From Eopsaltria australis (Eukaryota; Chordata; Aves; Passeriformes; Petroicidae): a stretch of 64,000 nucleotides of DNA. Numbering within the stretch: the first letter of the stretch is position 1; every line of letters starts with the position of its first letter. The translations under genes were made by a program, and so were the position numbers. The stretch lies in assembly GCA_034509425.1 (NCBI GenBank), contig JAVTVJ010000343.1, positions 62,001-126,000 of the forward strand. Reading direction: 5' to 3'. Under the pieces are notes generated by a model, which did no database searches, was not told the DNA's origin, and saw only the letters and a program-made list of their open reading frames with translations. This document shows positions 50,885 through 64,000 of the stretch, piece after piece.

Positions 50885-51880
50885 GCTACCGAGAGAAAGA
50901 CTTTCCTCTGGTCATGGAGGATTGTGTCAGAGAACACACAGGCAAACTCGAAATCCACAAGCCCTGCCGGGATGATCCATGAGTGCTGGGAGAGCTGGCA
51001 GACACCATAGTGAGGAAACTCACAGTCATCTTTGAAATGCCATGGCATGGAAAGGTGCCTGAGGACCGGAAGAAATCAAACATTACTCCAGTCTTCAAAA
51101 GGAGAAAGAAGGAGGACCCAGGGAACTACTAGCCAGTCAGCCCCACCTCAATCCCTAGAAAGGTGATGAAATGCCTCATTCTGGAGGCCATTTCTATCCG
51201 CAAGGAGGTGATAAGGAGTAGTCAACATGGATTCATTAAAGGCAAATCATGCGTGACCAACCTGATTGCCTTCTATGATTAAACAACTACCTGGATAAAG
51301 ACCATTGCCAGCAGGTTGAGAGAGGTTATCTGCCCCTCTACTCAGCCCTGTGAGGCACATCTGCAGTGCTGTGTCCACATCTGGGGTCTTCACTGCAAGA
51401 CAGACATGAAGCTTCTGGAGCAGGTCAGTGGTAGGCAACAAAGATGATGAGGGGACTGGGGCATCTCTTTTGTGAAGAAAGGCTGAGGCATCTGGGCCCA
51501 TTCAGACTCAAGAAGAGGTGACTTAGAGGGGATGTTATCAGCATATATAATTATCTAAAGGGAGGGTGCCGAGAGGATGCAGCCAAGCTTTTCTTGGCGA
51601 TGCCAAGCAATGGGACAAGAGGCAACAGGTAGAAACTGATGCACACAAAGTTCCACCTGAACATGAGGAAGAACTTCTTTGGTGTAACTGAGCACTGGAA
51701 CAGATTGCGCCAGAGAGACTGGGGAGTCTCCGTCACTGGAGATACTCAAGAACCATCTGTATGCAGTTCTGGGCAATGGGCTCTAGGATAACACTGCTTG
51801 TGCAGGTGAGGTTGGACCAGATGATCTACTGTGGTACCTTCCAGCCTGACCCATTCCGTGATTGATTCTGTGATTCTGTG
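50885..51880 (+). mobile_element. CR1 LINE with reverse-transcriptase deletion
   Basis: A plus-strand CR1 of about 1 kb ends with attctgtgattctgtga at 51864-51880. Its 5' part encodes the start of the reverse-transcriptase domain: DFPLVMEDCVRE, GKLEIHKPC, GKVPEDRKKSNITPVF, KKEDPGNY and [19 protein letters not shown] are readable with scattered stops. At about 51283-51295 it jumps from NLIAFYD to the C-terminal part (a relic of the LYSALVRP region reads as PSTQPCEAHLQCC), so the catalytic palm with its aspartate box is deleted. The 3' end resembles that of the CR1 at 4601-5445. The left edge is approximate; homology weakens before 50885. Confidence 0.94.
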
Positions 51881-53690
51881 AACTGCTTACCTGGTCTGAG
51901 AGCTTGACTGTTCATAAGCAGTGGTGAGCTCTAACTTCTTGCACATCCCTGACTTATGTGTGCATCATGACACTGGTTCCAACCACTATGCAAACCTTGT
52001 GAAATGTTTCTGTCTATCACTTCTACCTATTCTCCTACATTCTTTGTTTTCCTATGACCACATTCCTGCAAGGAGCAAAACTGCTAGATGGGGAGGCAAA
52101 AGGTAATATGGCAATCAATCCTAAATAAAATAATGAATGATTGGACTGGTTTCCCTGACAATGTAAAATGGCATATTCGTTCAGACTTCATCTGGCCTAT
52201 GGTTTGTATTTAAACCTCACATAGTAGCTGCCTATGTCTGAGTTTTGAAGTTACTAATTTATTTACGTGATAGCTATGCCTTGAGCTACTGCAAGAGAAC
52301 AAACAGGAAGGTGTGCTGGTCCTTGGGGGAGACAACAGCTGAGAATAGCAGGAAGACTGGCAGCAGGAGATGTCTCTGAGGTCAACTCCATGGTGATCAA
52401 AGGCAGGGCAGAAACAAGAACAAAACTTCCAGCCACTTTTTAAACTACAGCAAAGTCCCATAGCAGAATTCCAGGTGGGATAGTATGGACAAACAACTCT
52501 TAAACTTTGTCCTGCAGAAGGGTCCAGTGACAGCTCTGAGGTATTGAAAACATTTGGCTGTGCTGGTAGGACAATGCATGAAAACAAATAGCAGAGTGTT
52601 CCCTACGTGCCACCTGTATATGGCCCAGTGTGCAGAGTCACTGATGGTATCCCTGCCAGACCGGGAAGAAGAACCTCAGCAGGGAGAAGGTTAGACTGAA
52701 CTTCATTTATTTAAGTAGGTCAAAGATTTAATTTCTTCTTTTAAATACAGAGTAATGCCACCATAATTCTTAGCATAGGCATAATTCTGTTTGGACAAAA
52801 ATACTTTAAAAATTGTGTGATATGTGACTGCCTTCAATAACAGGGAACTGTAACCAGTTTTTTGGAAGTGTGGTTCCCACCTCTCATTAGATATTTCACG
52901 TGTCTGAATGTTTGCACCAATAATTAAAAATAACCAAGCTTAAAAGTCTGCACAGTTCCCCATTTACTATTGCAAAATCATAACCAGCTTTCTTTCGGAA
53001 AGAAACTACAGCCAAATGAAAGTGATGGTGGCTTCAAATCGTGTTAACTTGGAGAGCCTTGTGCACAAAAGGACCACTCACACGGTTGTTCCTATGAGGC
53101 ATAACACAGAGTTTGGCCCTTCTTAGGAAACTCATTACTTAACAATACATTGTTGTGTTTGATTGAATTGGCTCAGATAAGCTTGGCAAGGCTGCAAGAA
53201 AAATCTGTGTTGTCATGCCAAATGTTTTTCAACCTGTGTGTGCCTGTGCTGAGGTCTGATAAGGTTATCATGGTGCATATGTTTGTCATCAAAAGGTTAC
53301 ATTCTTGTACTATCCATACAGGCTTCAGGGTGGTTGCATTTAATGCTGAAAAAACCCATCTGAAAAGGAAATTCTGCCTTAGGACATGGCTGGATCAGAC
53401 ACCCCTTGTCCTATTCCACTTATGTGTCTGTGACTGGTAACACTGTGTCTTCAAAAGGAGAGTGGGAGAGTGTCCTTTTCATCCTCGTCTTCCATCTATT
53501 CTGTGCAGCACTTATGGAGACAGACATGTGGGTTTGCACATTTTGGGGATTGATGGAGTGATGGAAGCAACTTCCTCTTATCTCATATGTAGGCATTAGT
53601 CACTGTACCAGAAGAGAGGGCCTTGCCTTTTTCAAATGTGTTTTGAAATGAGTCTGGGCCTGCTGCTGTTCCTGCATATTAGGTACATGC
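51881..53690. other. Unique non-coding DNA
   Basis: No gene or recognised repeat is present. A minus-strand frame of 125 codons at 52210-52587 is rich in S and C, has no known domain and is most likely chance. Confidence 0.6.
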
Positions 53691-53812
53691 TGAAAATGCT
53701 GCATTCCTGGGAAGTGTTGGATGGGGCTTTGAGCCCCCTGGTCTAGTGGAAAGTGTCCCTGCCATAGGAACTAGATTATATTTAAAGATCTTTCCAACAC
53801 ACACCATCTATA
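53691..53812 (+). mobile_element. CR1 LINE 3' scrap
   Basis: About 120 bases match the last part of a CR1 on the plus strand: ggatggggctttgagccccc, ctggtctagtggaaagtgtc, ggaactagattatatttaaa and gatctttccaaca correspond in order to the conserved CR1 tail. It is strongly diverged, and the terminal octamers are decayed to catctataat, so it is older than the other copies. Confidence 0.85.
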
Positions 53813-56800
53813 ATATAACTGCTGGCCATATCTGACCAGAAGTTTTAAAGAGAAAGCTTTGCCTTTGGGTAGGGACAAGATATGCAGCTCACAAGTCTTT
53901 TGTCCAAACATGCACTGACATTCGTATTCAGGCATCTGCCAGATTTTGCCACCTTTTGCAAACTCATCCCAGGCTGAGGACATGTGGTCTGTGGATGGTT
54001 TTCAGTGCTGCCATATGTGGTCTTAGTTTAGGTGCCATTGCAGGTTCTTTGATTCTCTTCCCAAACTATGGGTACGCTGGAAAATTAGGGATATTGAGCT
54101 GTCAGTCCCAATTAAACCTAATCTAAACACAGGTTTTTCATTAGCTTAAATTAATTAAATTACTTACTTACTTTTTTTTAGATAGTAATACTGGTATAAT
54201 TCTTACTGTGTACGCAATTATGTCAGGCTGAAGAGTATATGTACGAAGTTCTATGTACAAAGGAAGAGGTACTGGCAATTTTGTCCATACTGAGATATTG
54301 TACCTCTTGATATCAGACTTATCTAAACAATGCCTTCCTAACATCTTTTACAGACTTCTGAGTTGCCACTGCTCAGGTTTTGTGTCTGGATCTCTGATGT
54401 GCAGGGTGTTGTATTTTTTAAGGACAAGTGCACATTTCTGTTGCTAGAATAGGGCTCTGCAGTCATACATGCTTGCAAAAGGTCAAGTTTGCTAACCTGA
54501 CATTAGTTGGCATCTGTTATCCACTGGTTTCTTCTTTTGGTCTAAAAATGTTCCATTTTTTTAGTCAGCTTCATTTCATATGCTGCTGTCTCCATGAATC
54601 TTCTTTCCACCATTTCGTCTTTACTATATACAGATGTAGAAGTGAAGGAAGGTTCCAAATCTTCCTGATTCCCTTTTTTCTCCATTCTCTATTTCCTTCT
54701 TCCTGTTCTCATTCCCAGATAGCTATTCATTTGACACCTGGCAGATTTCCATGTTTTGAGATGCCTTCCCCAACTAATTTCTTAACACCCTGCTTCTGAT
54801 TGCCTCTCTCTTGGCAAAATGCCTCTCTGATGTCAAGAAGAAAATAAAATCTCTGAATATATAGTATCAGTTCTTACCTGGAAGGTTTTGTTTGCCAGTC
54901 TGAGGACTCAAACTATTTTTCCCTGGTTTTATATCCAGCAGAAAAAAATTGTTAAGAGACAGCTGGCTGTTTAGGAACAGATGCCCTTTCTGTGTAGCAA
55001 TAAGAGCTTTCGTTCCGTGGCTGGGCAAGTTCTTTTTCTTCTGAAGGACTGAAACAGTACCGATTCAAGAAGTCCATTTCTGTAAAAAGTTTCAGATCAA
55101 GGTCCTTTGTGAGTTACTATCTCCAAAAGGAGGTGATGAAGAGGAAGCCATCTCTGGGTCATATGCTGGGCAAACACATGTCATGGTTCATGATGCCATC
55201 TCTGCTCAATCTGCGTAACCAGCCATGGCTGGAAAGTACCTTTCTTGGCCTACCTTCAGTTTTTTGGCTGAACACAAGTCTATTTGCCCTTCCTGTTTAG
55301 GCAACCTGTTTGCCCAAGAAGAAAATTGCTTTGGTAGCCTTATCAGTGTTTATGGCAAAAAACTGTGGAGAACAATGTGTCTGCTCTGGTGCAAGCTCCT
55401 ATAACAGCCCTGTACGTATTGCTGCCGTAATTCTGCACAAGTGAAAAAATGGGGCAGAGACAAGGACCCTTCCCTCTGCATCATTACTGGCATTCAGATA
55501 TAAAGAGAAGCTTCATGGCTCCCCCTGAGTGAGAGCTGAGCTACCAAATTGGGTCAGTCATGTTCCCCATGTTTATACATGAGAGTAGCAGCAGTTGCTA
55601 CTCTCTGAGCTCCCACAGACTTGGTAAAAATGCCTTCAGGAGTAGCTCCCTCTGCACCTTCCCCCCACTGCTGGATGTTGCTTAGAGGCACAATCCAGCC
55701 CTTAGACTGCAAATGGCTTGGAGCAGGGATTATGTTTTTCTTTTATGTTAAACAAGAGCAACCCACACTGAGTGTGCTCATTAAAAAATCACGTTGTTCA
55801 ACACTGTTCCCTTGGGCTATGGTTAGAGCTTTGCAATTTAACATGCAAGAGACAGGTGGGATTCTCAGGCCAGCAAGGCTCAGGAAGGAATGAGTGGATG
55901 GCAAAACAGCATGTTGGAAGAATAAACCCCGTACCCACGGTGGGACAACAAGGCAGCCTTCAACAGGAGATGCTCATAACAATGTGATTGCTTAAATTAA
56001 TTTAGAAAAGCTCCTAACAGGTTAAACATCTCCTAACAGAAAGCATCTAAAGAATGGCAGTCTCTTTCAACCAGAAAGATAAGTTTTTGGCCATGCTGCC
56101 TTGAAAATCACGTTCAAAATGAAATTAAATAGTATACCTCGTGCCATTACTAGAAGGTCCATTTCCCAGTCTTCTCTATCAAGGAAGCTTACCTATCTCT
56201 AAAGACCACATGCATAGGTGGATAAATGACATAGGAAAGCAGAAAAATTACTAAGAAGTTAAGCCTGTTATGTATTATGTTAACTTCATAAATGACCCTA
56301 ATGATTTTGCTATGGGTAAAGGGCATGAGGGAAGTAGGAGAGATAAAAGATGTTACAATGTATAACAGTTCAAGGACTCCAAGCATAAAATAGATGCACC
56401 ACCTGAGCTGAAAGCAGAATGATGTTCTGAGAAAAAAACATTGAGGCTTCAGGTTTTTCCAACCTAAATATTATGAACCTTAAGTGAAGAGAACAGGATT
56501 CCACACACACAGCTGCAAGGTCATCCTATTGTAGCCTCTTGTTTTGGCTGCCCCCACAATGCTCCTGCTCCAATCAAGTTGCATTGGGTTCTGTGCGGGA
56601 GAGATATCTCCAAAGAGGATTAAGGCACAAAGGAGGGAGAAGTGAAACCTCCTTCATTCTAATGGTGGCTGCAAAACCAATTGCATTAATACTCCCTCTA
56701 TTCCTTGGTGCATCATTTGAAGATAAAATTTGTTAAACAACTATCTCTGCATCATTACCATAATGAGGCAGTTCGATAGTTTGAACCTCAACACTCTACC

Positions 56801-57172
56801 AGCCTGAACTGAGGGAGGCAGAAGAAAAACTTCATTGTTAAAATTGCAATTGTACTGTTCTCTGATGGGATAAAAAAAGATTAAAACTTTTAAGAAGCTG
56901 GCAGAGACATAGACATCACAGAAAAGTGGTGTCTCTGTTGGGTTCAGGGTACAAGATTAAAAGAATATATGTAACAGAAAAGTTGAGCATAATTTCTCTG
57001 CCTTGGTGTGCAGAATACCAATGATCTGTTAGATATTCAGAGATAATCCTCAAAAAGATTCTACCTACTTAATTTTCAAAAATAAAGACATTTCCCTACA
57101 TTCTTCCCACTCATACAGGTAAGTGTGCCAGAGAAATTGGGGAAGGAAGCCAAAGGTATTGAAAGAACACTT

Positions 57173-57223
57173 AGAGTAAATCCTATTGGAATTCACTCAG
57201 AGTGAATCCTACTGAAATAATCC
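57173..57223. repeat. Imperfect 26-base tandem duplication
   Basis: agagtaaatcctattggaat at 57173 is followed 26 bases later by agagtgaatcctactgaaat at 57199. The copies differ at a few positions, so it is an old small duplication. Confidence 0.75.
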
Positions 57224-59939
57224 TTTGAGGTCATCAGAACAAAATGGGCTGAGAAACTCCAAACCCTGCAAACAGCTCAGCATCTAACTTGATGGACTTG
57301 TGAGATTTTTCTTCCTCCTTGTTGCTTTTTGCATTGATATAGTTGTACATTAAAGTCCAGATCACACATTATTGGGCTGCTCAACTGTGTTTACAGCCAT
57401 CTGTTGCCTTTACAGTACTTTCTTTTTTCCTTCCCATCAGCAAGGTGGACACAAACCCTGCTGTTTCCTGTGGGTTTGATCTGAAGGAAGGGTATTAGAA
57501 ACTGTTTTATTGGAAGGCAGGGAAAGAAAAAGGTGAACAAAGGTCTCATCATTATCCTTTTGAACCTCAACAACTGCACTAAGGACATAGTGGGCTGTCC
57601 TGGGGCCAGTATTGACAGAACCTACAAGACGTGGGGTGTCCATCAGGGAACCATTTGCCTGCAGAAATTTTGCTGCTGGAAAAAAATGATGGAGACTAAA
57701 CTAAACCCCCCCTACTTTGTGTTGGAAAGCAGGCATGTTACCAGCACACTGTTCTTGTACCTAGACAATTGTGATAGCTGGGCATGCAAAACATATTGTC
57801 CCAAAGAAACAGCCCATGCTGCTGAAGCACTCTATGTCACTAACACCAGTGGTGACCTGGCTTTGGGAACAGCACAGGGGAGCTCCTTCCTGAATCCAAA
57901 CAGGGGATCCCACCTTTTCCCTCCTGGGAAACCTCAGGCACATTTTGAAACAATTCCTTGCTTGTGACTGGGAAGATAAGCATTTGGATTGAAATTCACC
58001 ATCAGTTTGGCCTGCCATGGCACCATCTGGAGATAATTTGTAATCACTATATCTAATGGGTTAGTGTACACCCCTTCCAAGAGTGGGAGAAGAACTGATG
58101 ATAACTACCAAGAAAGGAGTGTCTGGATTTATAGCAATACTAAGAAAAGTGTTTAATTGGTTAAAAAGCTGTGAAACTGCTTTTCTTAATATAGATGAGT
58201 TCAGCAACAGAATCAGAAATATCTATCAGGAATCGGTTTTAGAGATACACTACTTTATTCATCTGGAAGTAAATAAGTTGCCTACTAGTGCATGCCAGGA
58301 GGGCAGGGCGGTGTCCTTTCCATGGAGTTTCCTTTCCCAAGTGTTATTTCATGCCTCAAATGCTAAAAGACATTTTGCTGCTGCTCCATGGGGGAAAGCA
58401 AGCCTGTAAAGAAGAGTATGCAGGCAGAAGTGGACCAGTATTTTCCAGCTGGAACTAGGTTGTTGCTATAGTAACACTCAAATGACAGACAGATTTTCTG
58501 AATGTGCAGTGGTCTACTGTGATAAGAGAGCTTCCAGGATTCCTACCAAATTGCTCCAAACTTGTTGGAGTGCAATACATGAAATGCCACATTTTTGAAA
58601 AAGCACAAGCAAACAAAAACCAGCACAATAACCAAATAAATTTCCCCCTCTAGCTTTCAAATAAAAACTGCATTTAACACATGGCATTTATATTCCTAGA
58701 CAATCTCTTCCTGACACTCTCTTTTTAGTACACTGGCATTCTGAATGACAGACCACACTCTAAGTTTAACACCACCTACGGATAGATTTAGTACACAGCG
58801 TGCAAAGTCTTGTGTGCACAAGTCACTAAACTCCCTTGGAGTTTTATTTTAGGTTGCATGCAGCCTGTGCACTGGTGAGAATCCCATTGAGTCAGTGAAG
58901 CCTTGCAAGAGCACACCACTCTGTTCAGGGCTATATTTTGCAGCACAGAGACCTTAGAGATAAAATGGTTGAGCACATGATGGAACAAATATTATGTTCA
59001 TAAACCATCCAAAGAGAAGTTTCCCAGGGGCCACTTCCATAAAGTATAAAACACACCTCCCTTGGTCATGTCTCCCTCGCACACACTGGGCATGTGGTTT
59101 TCATTCAAAGCAGTTTCCTCCTCTGCTCTTCCTTCTTGCTCTGCTCCAAGGGAGGAGGGTCTAGGATTTTGGATTTCCAGGAAGAAATCTCTCCCTGAGC
59201 ACAGCCGGGGCTCCTGAGCATTGCAGAGACATTTTGGCTTTGTCTCTTCATCATCCATTAGCTCTCAGTGGGAGTGTTACTGAACAGTCTGCAGTCTGCA
59301 GCTGATAGAGTGTGTTTAATGTCCCTTTGCCCCCAGTACCCAATCCCTCCAGCAGTTCCTCTCCCTAGAAAGCTGCTGCCAATTATGTTGCTAAAATCTT
59401 CCACTGAACTTTGCCTGATTTTTGTAAAGGCAATTTCATCCCCATTGAAATGTCCAAGACAGAGGTTTTGACCTGTTTGTGTGTATGAAATATAGTGTGT
59501 ACTTAAATTACCCTCACCACCCTTAGACTTGTAACCTAGCTATTACTAGTGACTTTATCCTCACAAGAGATGTGGGACATAGGGAAGTTTTAATAGCAGC
59601 TTTGATGTAAAGGTAGTTGTTAACTTGGAGATCTCTGCACAAAATGTTAAATGAGAAACCTTGAGCTGGAAACCCAATTTTCCTCATTTCAGGGTTTAGA
59701 TCCTATGCACACAGCCCTTCTATGATCAAACATTTCTATATAATAAAGAGGAAAGCTTCCTTTCACCTGTATGACAAAATCTCATTGATTGCAAGAGGAA
59801 TTACATGTGCTGAAGGGCATCAGAAGCAGTAAATCACATGCATACCTAGATATGATAACAGATATATAATTTAGGAATGGATTAATACATGAAAGAATAG
59901 CTTGTAGTTTGATTAAATAGAGTTATATGCCTTTGCTTT

Positions 59940-60300
59940 GTTGTTTTGAGGAGGTGGCGTACAGTTATCTTATTACTTAAGATTGCTTTGGAACTCTTTT
60001 TCTTTTCTTGCTTATTTGGTTTATATTACTTTGAGAATGTCCTGCAACAGGGCTCAATTAAACATAAAGATGAATTGCCTTTATGATTCACAAGGTACTC
60101 TGGATAATTAATTACTCAGCATTTATGGTTTGGCATGTGGCCATCAATCATTTAAAAAATTCATGTTTGTAAACATATCCTTTGCAGCTGGTCTTCTTAT
60201 GTCAGACTTCAAAATGACTAGTGGAGATATGACAGAGCTATAAATGTCTTCCTTTAAAATTTACTGGTTGTGCTCCAGTTTATTTCTTGTGGGAAAAATT
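59940..60300. other. Candidate conserved non-coding block
   Basis: A repeat-free AT-rich block with dense motif-like strings: ctcaattaaacat, ggataattaattactc, ccatcaatcattt and a palindromic forkhead-type atgtttgtaaacat at 60163-60176. Of the stretches in this window it looks most like a developmental enhancer or ultraconserved element. That is inference from texture; no alignment was available. Confidence 0.3.
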
Positions 60301-63300
60301 AAGCAACAGATGTGGCAGGACAGGAGCTCTAAGGAAGAATGGTAAAGCATCTTGAGTGGTTCCCAAATTTATTTTCTTTTCCTCTTTTTGTTATTAAATG
60401 TTGGAATCTTTAACTGCTCTTTGTCATGGCTTCTATCTGTGAGCGTTAGTTCTGGTTGTAAGGTGACTGTCTGAAAGACTTGAAGAAATCTGAAATGAGA
60501 CCCATGGCAGAACAGGAAGAAGAGCTAACCAATGCAGTTAGTATCTACTCAGCTCTGCCCAGCAGGGGAAGGAAGTGTAAGAACCACAAATTCTGAAAGA
60601 ATATGCTTTATTTTTTTTATCAGAAAGATCAGCAGCTCCATGGCTTACAAAAAGAATTCTTAATACTCTCCATTGTAAGACTTAAGACTATCTGGTCATT
60701 AGATAGCAGAAATCACAACCATCTGAGCTAGGATTTTTCATTTGGGGTTGAAGTTGATGTATGAGAAGTGTCCTACAGCCAACTGATTCCCCCACTGCAC
60801 AGTCCCAGGGATCATCACCACCCAGGGCTGTTCAATGCCCTGAAAGGGGCAGATGTTCTGTGAGGGAAAAGAAATGTCTGCTCATAAAGTTAAGGACCGC
60901 ATGATCTTTGAGACAGACTCATCTTCAGATTGCTTGTGTTATATTACTTCTCCATTTCCTAAGTTGCAAACACTTCCGTTTTAAACTGTGCAATTTTTAC
61001 CAAGTGATTGACAACTACTCTATGTATGCATATATGTATGCAAATACACAGAGCGTATGCAGCATCTATTTTTAGGAGAGATACAGGAAAAGGCAACTAA
61101 ACGCCATTTCTATTTAGATTATAGTGTCAGTTGGTTTCACTTCATTGCTTTTTTAAAGAGTATGCTTGTGCTTTTGAAATCAGATGCCAGCTACTGTGCC
61201 ACGCAGTGAAACTTTGATCTGCCTTAAGTGTAGGCTTCAGCTATAGTATAGACCTGTTGAAGGACATATATTTAGAATTAAAAGGACTTTCCTGGTTGCC
61301 ATGAAACATCTCTGCAGGCTGTGCTGAAAGGGCTGACTTCTTCTGGGAGGCCAGGACCGGGGCTTTTGAACAAGAGTAAGTACAACTTCAGTGACTACAG
61401 AGACCCCACGTGCAAATCAGTGTAAATCTTATGCTTGTTCACTTTGACCTACTGTGTCAGAGAGATTTCTGTACTGCAGTTGTCATCCCCTCAGGCATCT
61501 CTGTCCCAGGGTTTAAGGCCCTATCTTCTTGTCTTTCCTCCTAATATTCTGCCCTGTCACTAGGGCACGTCATGAACCCCCCCAGACCCGGTATGTATTT
61601 TCCAAGCCTGTTTTGGGGAGTGGAAGAAAAGGAATCTTTAGTATAAATAGTTTTGTAGCTCAATAATACGTTAAAAGGTAAGCAAACTTGCTTGTCTGCT
61701 GCCTGTAAGACTTGGACATATTCAGAGGTGACAGTGTTAGCACCCTGTCTTGCATAATCTGAACCCCCAGCCTGTCATTGTCATAAGTACAGTCCTCACC
61801 ACTTTAGGGAGCAGAAGGAGTCAAGAGGGGTTTAAGGCTTAGTGTGAAACAAATTCTAGATACTGAAGAGTCACCTGTAGCATGCAAACAAGACAGGCCA
61901 CACTCCCTAAGGCTGGCTTCACCCTATGCTAACACAACCTGCACTGTGCATAGCTGAAGCAGGAAAATTACCTGTGTTGTCTTTGCTTGCCTCAGATCAT
62001 GGTGTGCCATGTTATTACTGGTTCGTTTTTGCTGCAGCTTAGGGGAGAGGAAGGCAGCTGGAAGACTGTCCTGCACAGGGACAGCTCCAAAATCTGGTAT
62101 GTAGTGCCAGTTCTTCCTTGGTGAACAGGTTAAGCAAACAGCAGGCTCTGAGGAGCCTTGGGAAGCCCCATGCAAGGAAGCACTTGAACTCATAAGAACA
62201 ACAAAATACCCTTGAGTACCACTGTAGGGCATTTTTTACTTATGTGGAATGAAGAAGTGGGTAGCTTGTGCTGCACAGGACTCAAAGGCTTGGACACTCG
62301 GCAGCAGTACTGAGGCACACAGAAAGAATCCAGGGGGAATAAATCAGTAGCACTGCATTATGAAAAATCCACAGAGAGGTTTAACACAGCTATCTCAATG
62401 AATGCAGTGAATGAGTTTCTGCATAAATTACCCAGTCAGTTCCTTCTCCTGCTGATGCACACGATAGGGATGGAGATTTGCGTGGCTAAATATAGAAGGA
62501 ATGTGGGGCAGAGATGATTTGTACACTTTGACTAGAGCTTGCAGTTCACACAAGTCTCTCTGTGTCATTTCCACTCAGAATACCATATTTTTGCCTGCCA
62601 TTTAGGGATGGCCCATGTTAGAGGGGCTTTATCCTGCTACAGTTATTTTCACTAACACACAATGATACAGGCCCTTTTTTGTGTGTGTGTTTTATATCTC
62701 TTTCTGGAAGCTGCAGTTTATGTGTAGTTATATCGGTTTGAAAGCACCATTTGTACTAGAGAAACTCATTTTGCAGCCAGAAGCAGAATAAGCTCTGCCA
62801 CTAGAAGCACCCTTAACTGGTATGATTGCATTGGGTCTCAGGGAAGTAAGATTGGCTTCTTTACTGGTGCAAGGCTTGCTAACCTAAACAAGTCTTTAGA
62901 TGCACTTTTCCCACTCTAGTTGTTTTCATCCATAACACTCCCAGAGTTCTCAGGTCCTTCACTGCAACATGGAGCACAGCGAGGGAGATGGAATTGAAAA
63001 CCCAGGGGTCATAAACACGTGTCCATGGACTTCCTTGGAACCAAAATTTCAGAAATACATCTTTTTTTCTGAGTGCCAAACTAGTGGAGTGGTCATGGTA
63101 TGCAACAATGGTTTCTTTTTAACCAGCTTGACTTTGGTGATAAATCCTGATTAAACTGATGTGTGAATAAGGCCTTCGGGTTCTACCTGAAAACAAGCTC
63201 GTTCTGCAAGCATGGCCTGAGTATGCCTGCCCTCTTTCAGCACACAGGTCCCTCCACACTCCCCCAGATCACTGTACACACTCTCTTACTGCCTTACAAC

Positions 63301-64000
63301 AACTGGAAAATTGTCTGCCCACGTTCTAAATGATACTGTTTCAGCTAGAGCCTTGCCAAGTGCACAGTGCCTCCGCATAAAGAGAACAGACAGGAGAGGA
63401 TTTACTTTAAATGGAGCAACTTAATTACACAAGAAGAACTTTTCTTGGGTAGAATGATGCCTTTCTCATGGCTTTTTCTGCTTTCAGGATTCTTTTTGCT
63501 TGATTTATTTTTACATATTTTTAAAATATGGGTATAGTGCCTGAGGGCTTGGCTTGGGACAGGCCAATGCTACATGTATGTGGCAAGCCTAAGCCACATT
63601 CTGACACATCCTTCACTTTCTCAGAGCTTGAGTTTGAGGGTTTGGGCTCTGGGAGCCTCCCTACTCAGTGGGGAGCTGGTCAATACAGTGATAGAACATG
63701 GGGAGAAATTTATGTCATCCTGAAATAAATGCCTATTAGCTGATCAGCTGAATCCCTTCCAGACTCCACTGAGTATAGAGTTAGGAAGAAGGTAAGTACA
63801 TGGTCAAATCAAACCAAATAAAACAGCTATAGACATTTTAATTGATTCTCATCAGAGACAACATTAATTAGCTAGGATTACCAAAATTTTTTGGATGCCA
63901 GAGATGCAACATTACTGCAAAAGTAAAGAAATCAACTTTGATGTGGGCACATATTTAAGATACTTGTGAAAAGATAGGAAGCTCCAGGGCTGACAAGCTC

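Larger units (their letters stand above)
53813..64000. other. Unique AT-rich non-coding DNA
   Basis: No gene or recognised transposon is seen in these 10 kb. The longest open frames (123 codons at 54428-54799, 144 at 57533-57967, 108 at 58083-58409, 102 minus at 61924-62232) show no known domain. A 26-base imperfect duplication lies at 57173-57223. A candidate conserved block is at 59940-60300. Confidence 0.6.

Noticed and set aside
52210..52587. Minus-strand 125-codon cysteine- and serine-rich frame as a secreted protein
   Set aside because: No signal peptide or regular cysteine spacing, and no exon signals.
57533..57967. Plus-strand 144-codon open frame as a possible gene
   Set aside because: No recognisable domain, no promoter or splice context, and the length is within reach of chance for 64 kb at this composition.
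1..64000. CRISPR arrays, bacterial operons or phage-type systems
   Set aside because: No regularly spaced repeats, no dense coding and a vertebrate repeat content; such systems do not fit this DNA.

Overview
The window looks like AT-rich, gene-poor nuclear DNA from a bird. No protein-coding gene, tRNA or rRNA could be supported. The evidence for Aves is a set of 5'-truncated CR1 LINEs, two of which end in the CR1-type octamer repeat (ATTCTATG or ATTCTGTG, twice), plus two LTRs of avian endogenous-retrovirus type. Species and chromosome cannot be told from the sequence. Apart from the CR1 ORF relics, the open frames (longest 157 codons) have no recognisable domain and are about what chance gives in 64 kb of this composition. 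The window is best read as an intergenic desert or the inside of a very long intron.

Layout: 1-4108 is unique AT-rich DNA. 4109-5606 is a composite of three minus-strand CR1 pieces lying end to end. 5607-16354 is unique DNA with small repeats and purine/pyrimidine tracts. 16355-17115 is a plus-strand CR1 3' end. 17116-34595 is unique DNA with a three-copy minisatellite at 28698-28773. 34596-35380 is a minus-strand CR1 split by a complete 341-bp solo LTR (34907-35247) with a 6-bp target-site duplication. 37182-38190 is an old ERVL-like LTR on the plus strand. 46876-46974 is a pure (GGGAA)19 array. 50885-51880 is a plus-strand CR1 with an internal deletion in its reverse transcriptase. 53691-53812 is a last short CR1 3' scrap. 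The rest, to 64000, is unique AT-rich DNA.

The recognised repeats make up roughly 7-8 percent of the window, which fits a repeat-poor avian genome. The clearest piece of history is the LTR insertion inside the CR1 near 35 kb: the CR1 came first, a retrovirus then inserted, and recombination between its LTRs left one LTR. Several repeat-free, TAAT-rich stretches (near 10.4, 13.5, 23.3, 36.5, 49.6 and 60.1 kb) look like conserved non-coding regulatory DNA, but that cannot be shown without an alignment. I found no convincing new biological system. The most useful leads are the nested LTR, the GGGAA array, the candidate exon and long two-strand open region near 25.7-26.3 kb, and the candidate non-coding elements.
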